Below are positions 61,092 through 64,000 of a stretch of DNA of 64,000 nt, piece by piece (the stretch's first letter is position 1; each line of letters starts with the position of its first letter). The position numbers and the translations under genes were made by a program. This stretch comes from Alphaproteobacteria bacterium. Its GTDB lineage: Bacteria; Pseudomonadota; Alphaproteobacteria; Micavibrionales; Micavibrionaceae. The notes below the pieces were generated by a model. The model did not search any database, was not told where the DNA came from, and saw only the letters and a program-made list of their open reading frames with translations. The DNA lies in assembly GCA_021775915.1 (NCBI GenBank), contig JAJFGW010000042.1, positions 1 to 64,000 on the forward strand, written 5' to 3'.

Positions 61092-61244
61092 TTATTCTCC
61101 CTGTTGTTCCTGTACGATTTCTATAGGTGCAGCTAGAGGCATGGCATCAGCTGTGCACTTGTTTAAAAGCAAGCTAAAAAAGACCGCCCAACAACCAAGT
61201 CCTATAAAACGTGACAATTTAAGCAGCGCGAAGTATCCGCCCAT
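61092..61244 (-). CDS. Small membrane/secreted protein between trbE and trbJ
   Basis: 50 aa from the ATG at 61244, preceded by AAGGAGGAG (spacing 5), which lies inside the end of trbE; the overlap with trbE is 26 bases. It has one hydrophobic segment (FIGLGCWAVFFSLLLNKC) and a C-terminal APIEIVQEQQGE. Not recognised. The strong ribosome-binding site argues that it is made. Confidence 0.65.
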   Translation of the reverse strand: MGGYFALLKLSRFIGLGCWAVFFSLLLNKCTADAMPLAAPIEIVQEQQGE

Positions 61245-63648
61245 CGTTCTCCTCCTTTTCGTTTTCTCCCAAATCAATGCCCTTGGCCTTTAAAAAGGCA
61301 TAAAGAAAATCATCGGTTTTTTTGTCTGATAACTCATCCATAAGCGCATGATCTTCTTCACGGCCAGAACCCACTAACGCTAAGGTAAGCGGGCCTAAAC
61401 CAAGTTCAAAAAGCCGGTTTCCCAATATACTTTGATAGTAATATTCCCGCTGCGGCGTTGCCGTACTGAGAATCTGGATTTGACGCTCATTCAAACCAAA
61501 ACCTTCATATAGCGGCTGCGTATTCGGATCACCCGCATTGGCATTGGGTAAAAATATGCGTGAAGGGCAAGACTCGATAACAGCTGTAGCAATCGGGCTG
61601 TCTGTAATATCCGCTAGTGATTGCGTCGCAAAAATAACGGATACATTCTTCTTTCTAAGAACCTTCAGCCATTCCTTGATTTTCTCGGCAAAATGACCGT
61701 CTGACATGAATAGCCATGCCTCATCCAGTATAAGAAGCGTTGGCGATCCATCAAAACACTGTTCAAGCCTATGAAATAGAAATGTGAGAACCGGCAATAC
61801 TGCTGATTTTGTATTCATCAGCGATTCCATTTCAAAGGTCTGCCATGTGCCGTATTCCAGAGTATCTGTATCAGCATCTAAAAGCTGACCATGCGGCCCT
61901 GTCATGACATACGGCGATAGCGCTTGTTTTACCTCCTGGTTTTGTTCAAGGCTTCTGAATAGAGATAACGTGTAGGACTTTTTATCTTGGGACTCAGCCA
62001 ATGAATTTAGCGTACTCCACACACTTTCCCTTATTTCAGGGGTAAGTGTTACGCCTTCACGCTCAACAATCTCCATGAGCCATTCATGCGCCCATGCCCG
62101 TTCCTGTTCATCATCAATCTCTGCTAAAGGCTGAAAAGCTAATGCGCCTTCATCTCCCAGATCAAAGAAACTTCCGCCAGCTGCCAAGGTAAGAGCTCGT
62201 GCTGATCGTCCTTTGTCAAAAATGTAAACCTGGGCCTCTTTATACTTGCGCCATTGCGCAGCAATCATGCCCAAAAGCACTGATTTTCCTGAACCTGTTG
62301 GCCCTACGACCATTGAATGTCCGATATCATTTATATGCGTAGACAAGCGAAAAGGTGTACTACCCTTGGTGCGCGTCATCATCAATGGCGGCGCTTTAAG
62401 GTGCTTATTCCATACTGGCCCTGCCCATACTGCTGACGTAGGAATCATATCGCACAAATTCAATGATGATATAAGCGGCCTGCGGGGATTAGCATAAGCA
62501 TGTCCGGGCAAGCTGCCTAAATATGATTCCAGTGCATTTTCAGATTCAAGAGCACTGACAATACCCGTACTGTCAATAATTTGCCTAACAGCCCTGACCT
62601 TATCATTAAGAGCCTCCGGATTTTTATCCCTAACGATTATGACAGGTGTAAACTGACCAAAAGAAACCAGATCCTCTCCTAGCTCCTGCAGGGCCATATC
62701 TGCATCACCGGCCTTATTTATAGAATCGCTATCTTCGAGAGAAGAACTTGTCTTGAACATGGCTTCCATTAGCAAAGAAAACCCGCCTTTTCTCTTGGAA
62801 AACCAGTGTCGCCTTATGGCTGTAAGCTCTTTTTCAGCATCCGTTTTATCAAAGGGAATAAAGCGACTGACCCAACGATATTCGCAAGGCAACTGGTTTA
62901 AAGCGTCCAAAAAGCCCGGTAGTGTCTTGCCCGGATAAGTACGGACAGAAATAACCTCCATAAACTCATCACCTAGCTTTAACCGTAATCCCCCCGTTAG
63001 CGGCGTATCCGGCAATATAGCATCCAGATACATTGGGATTTCAGGGGCAATAAGATTGATACGATTTGGCGAAATGCAGTCATGCAGGTAAGTAACCGTT
63101 TCATGATCGTCAAGCGCACGAAGCTCAGGCATGAAGCCGGAAAGAATATCTCCCACTTCATCCGTAACATTTATAAAGCGCTCTAAATGACGCCTGTAAT
63201 CTGCATCCCTGCCCTCTGGCGCATTTTCAATTAACAAACCTTCAGCTTTACCTATATTGTCCGAAGGCGGCAAATAGGTGAAGGTGATAAAATACTTTGT
63301 TTCAAAGTGTGTCTTCTCTTCTTTGAAGGATTCCTTTCTTTCAGAATCTATCAGGTATGTTGCCCTGTCCGGCCAAGCGCCTTCAGGATAATCATTCACG
63401 GAAACCCTGTTCGCTTCTACGTGAACGCACCAACTGGAACCAAGCCTCCTTATAACATTGTTGAACCTGGCTCTGGTTGCAACAAGCTCTGACTGTGTAG
63501 AGCTGTCCAGATCCGGTGCCCTATAACTAAAGCTACGCTGAAAAGATCCGTCTTTATTAAGCAGGATGCCGGGGCGAATAATTGCTGCCCACGGAAGCCA
63601 GTCAGCAAAGGTTGCTGGCTTTCTACGATATTCAGATACATTAAACAT
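61219..63648 (-). CDS. trbE: TrbE/VirB4 family transfer ATPase
   Basis: 809 aa, normal length. Walker A GPTGSGKSV is within MVVGPTGSGKSVLLGMIAAQ (about residues 441-460), Walker B in LLILDEAWLFM, and TQSLADITDS is the conserved region after it. The CagE/TrbE N-terminal domain is complete (FQRSFSYRAPDLDSST at the start). It energises pilus assembly and substrate transfer. The gene is 3 bases after trbD. Confidence 0.95.
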   Translation of the reverse strand: MFNVSEYRRKPATFADWLPWAAIIRPGILLNKDGSFQRSFSYRAPDLDSSTQSELVATRARFNNVIRRLGSSWCVHVEANRVSVNDYPEGAWPDRATYLIDSERKESFKEEKTHFETKYFITFTYLPPSDNIGKAEGLLIENAPEGRDADYRRHLERFINVTDEVGDILSGFMPELRALDDHETVTYLHDCISPNRINLIAPEIPMYLDAILPDTPLTGGLRLKLGDEFMEVISVRTYPGKTLPGFLDALNQLPCEYRWVSRFIPFDKTDAEKELTAIRRHWFSKRKGGFSLLMEAMFKTSSSLEDSDSINKAGDADMALQELGEDLVSFGQFTPVIIVRDKNPEALNDKVRAVRQIIDSTGIVSALESENALESYLGSLPGHAYANPRRPLISSLNLCDMIPTSAVWAGPVWNKHLKAPPLMMTRTKGSTPFRLSTHINDIGHSMVVGPTGSGKSVLLGMIAAQWRKYKEAQVYIFDKGRSARALTLAAGGSFFDLGDEGALAFQPLAEIDDEQERAWAHEWLMEIVEREGVTLTPEIRESVWSTLNSLAESQDKKSYTLSLFRSLEQNQEVKQALSPYVMTGPHGQLLDADTDTLEYGTWQTFEMESLMNTKSAVLPVLTFLFHRLEQCFDGSPTLLILDEAWLFMSDGHFAEKIKEWLKVLRKKNVSVIFATQSLADITDSPIATAVIESCPSRIFLPNANAGDPNTQPLYEGFGLNERQIQILSTATPQREYYYQSILGNRLFELGLGPLTLALVGSGREEDHALMDELSDKKTDDFLYAFLKAKGIDLGENEKEENDGRILRAA

Positions 63649-63651
63649 GAT

Positions 63652-63924
63652 TTAGCTCTCCAAATATGAGGGGTGTTTGATATGGCGGCGTAATGCCTCG
63701 AAAAAATACGGGTCACGCCTTGTCATGTAATAAGCGATGCCATGCGCCACCACACCAAGCGGTATTCCAATCCACCAGACATGAAGCCCCAAAGTGATCG
63801 CGGCGGCTGCCGTTGCATTCATAATCATGAAACTGCGTGGCACACCACTGAGCAAAACAGGCTGCGTCAAAGATACATGCAAAGGAATTTCGTAACCTTC
63901 TATGTTTCCTATTGTGCTGGCCAT
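63652..63924 (-). CDS. trbD: TrbD/VirB3 family protein
   Basis: 90 aa: PLHVSLTQPVLLSGVPRSFM is the TrbD start, then two membrane segments (about 36-65) and YYMTRRDPYFFEALRRHIKHPSYLES typical of VirB3-type proteins. The start codon overlaps the trbC stop (TAATG). Confidence 0.92.
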   Translation of the reverse strand: MASTIGNIEGYEIPLHVSLTQPVLLSGVPRSFMIMNATAAAAITLGLHVWWIGIPLGVVAHGIAYYMTRRDPYFFEALRRHIKHPSYLES

Positions 63925-64000
63925 TAAAATATCGCTCCGCCACCAAAGCCAAAGAACGGCAGGAAAAATGATGTTGCAGCAAAAGCAATGGTCAGCCCTA
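63924..64000 (-). CDS. trbC: TrbC/VirB2 pilin, C-terminal end only (cut by the window edge)
   Basis: The last 24 codons are visible: GLTIAFAATSFFLPFFGFGGGAIF and a stop overlapping the trbD start. This hydrophobic segment with a Gly-rich end matches the second membrane helix of TrbC pilins. The rest, and probably trbB upstream of it, lies beyond base 64000. Confidence 0.75.
   Translation of the reverse strand, partial: GLTIAFAATSFFLPFFGFGGGAIF

Noticed and set aside
1-64000. CRISPR arrays, rRNA, tRNA genes and integrase genes
   Set aside because: Searched by eye on both strands; none found. Regular short repeats with unique spacers are absent.

Overview
The window is a stretch of a mobile genetic element (conjugative plasmid or integrative conjugative element), most likely from an alphaproteobacterium. 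The reasons are an alphaproteobacterial-type RepC initiator, a DUF3363-type relaxase, DUF3768 and DUF6961-like small proteins, and a P-type (Trb) conjugation system. No rRNA, tRNA, CRISPR array or core chromosomal gene was seen. The species was not identified.

Backbone, left (1-12.6 kb, mostly minus strand): the 5' part of the VirD4/TraG coupling protein, a relaxase, a small operon ending in a terminator (65-aa protein, DUF3768, Toprim/DUF3991, 103-aa protein), the TraF peptidase, RepC, then (plus strand) a helix-turn-helix/coiled-coil protein, a perfect palindrome holding two parS-like sites, ArdC antirestriction and a ParB-like protein without ParA. Three of these genes have long leaders full of stem-loops, and two of the leaders share the same long inverted repeat.

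Cargo 1 (12.9-18.7 kb): an Abi/HEPN protein; a very tight seven-gene minus-strand operon containing a winged-helix/HNH/MazG-like fusion, a secreted SNase-like nuclease, a lipoprotein and small unknowns; and, divergently, a secreted NucA-type nuclease and a DUF2235 hydrolase. I cannot assign this block to a known system.

Cargo 2 (18.7-30.8 kb): an arsenic/phosphate island (arsR, pstS, phosphate-selective porin, pstC, pstA, pstB, arsC, acr3) whose core is flanked by a 24-bp near-identical direct repeat, then an intact IS3-family element, ccdAB, a second acr3, and a truncated IS3-family orfA.

Cargo 3 (30.4-52.3 kb, minus strand): two large metal operons. One starts at a MerR-type promoter (merR, thioredoxin-like protein, MerC-like protein, CzcI-like peptide, czcCBA, lipoprotein). 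The other is a copper/silver operon (secreted peptide, cusC, cusB with a fused CusF domain, cusA, cupredoxin, DUF2933, methyltransferase-like protein, copper ATPase, nhaA, thymidine/AMP phosphorylase-like, PRPP synthetase-like), with most genes overlapping by 4 bases.

Cargo 4 (52.4-55.8 kb, minus strand): an XRE-type regulator, a Rieske oxygenase, an orotate phosphoribosyltransferase-like protein and a deaminase of the yeast cytosine deaminase type. This looks like an uncharacterised nucleobase-processing module.

Backbone, right (56-64 kb, minus strand): the mating-pair-formation operon trbC(partial)-D-E-small orf-J-K-like-L-F-G-I. The two backbone parts together give transfer, replication and maintenance; the middle is stacked metal/arsenic resistance plus two uncharacterised modules.
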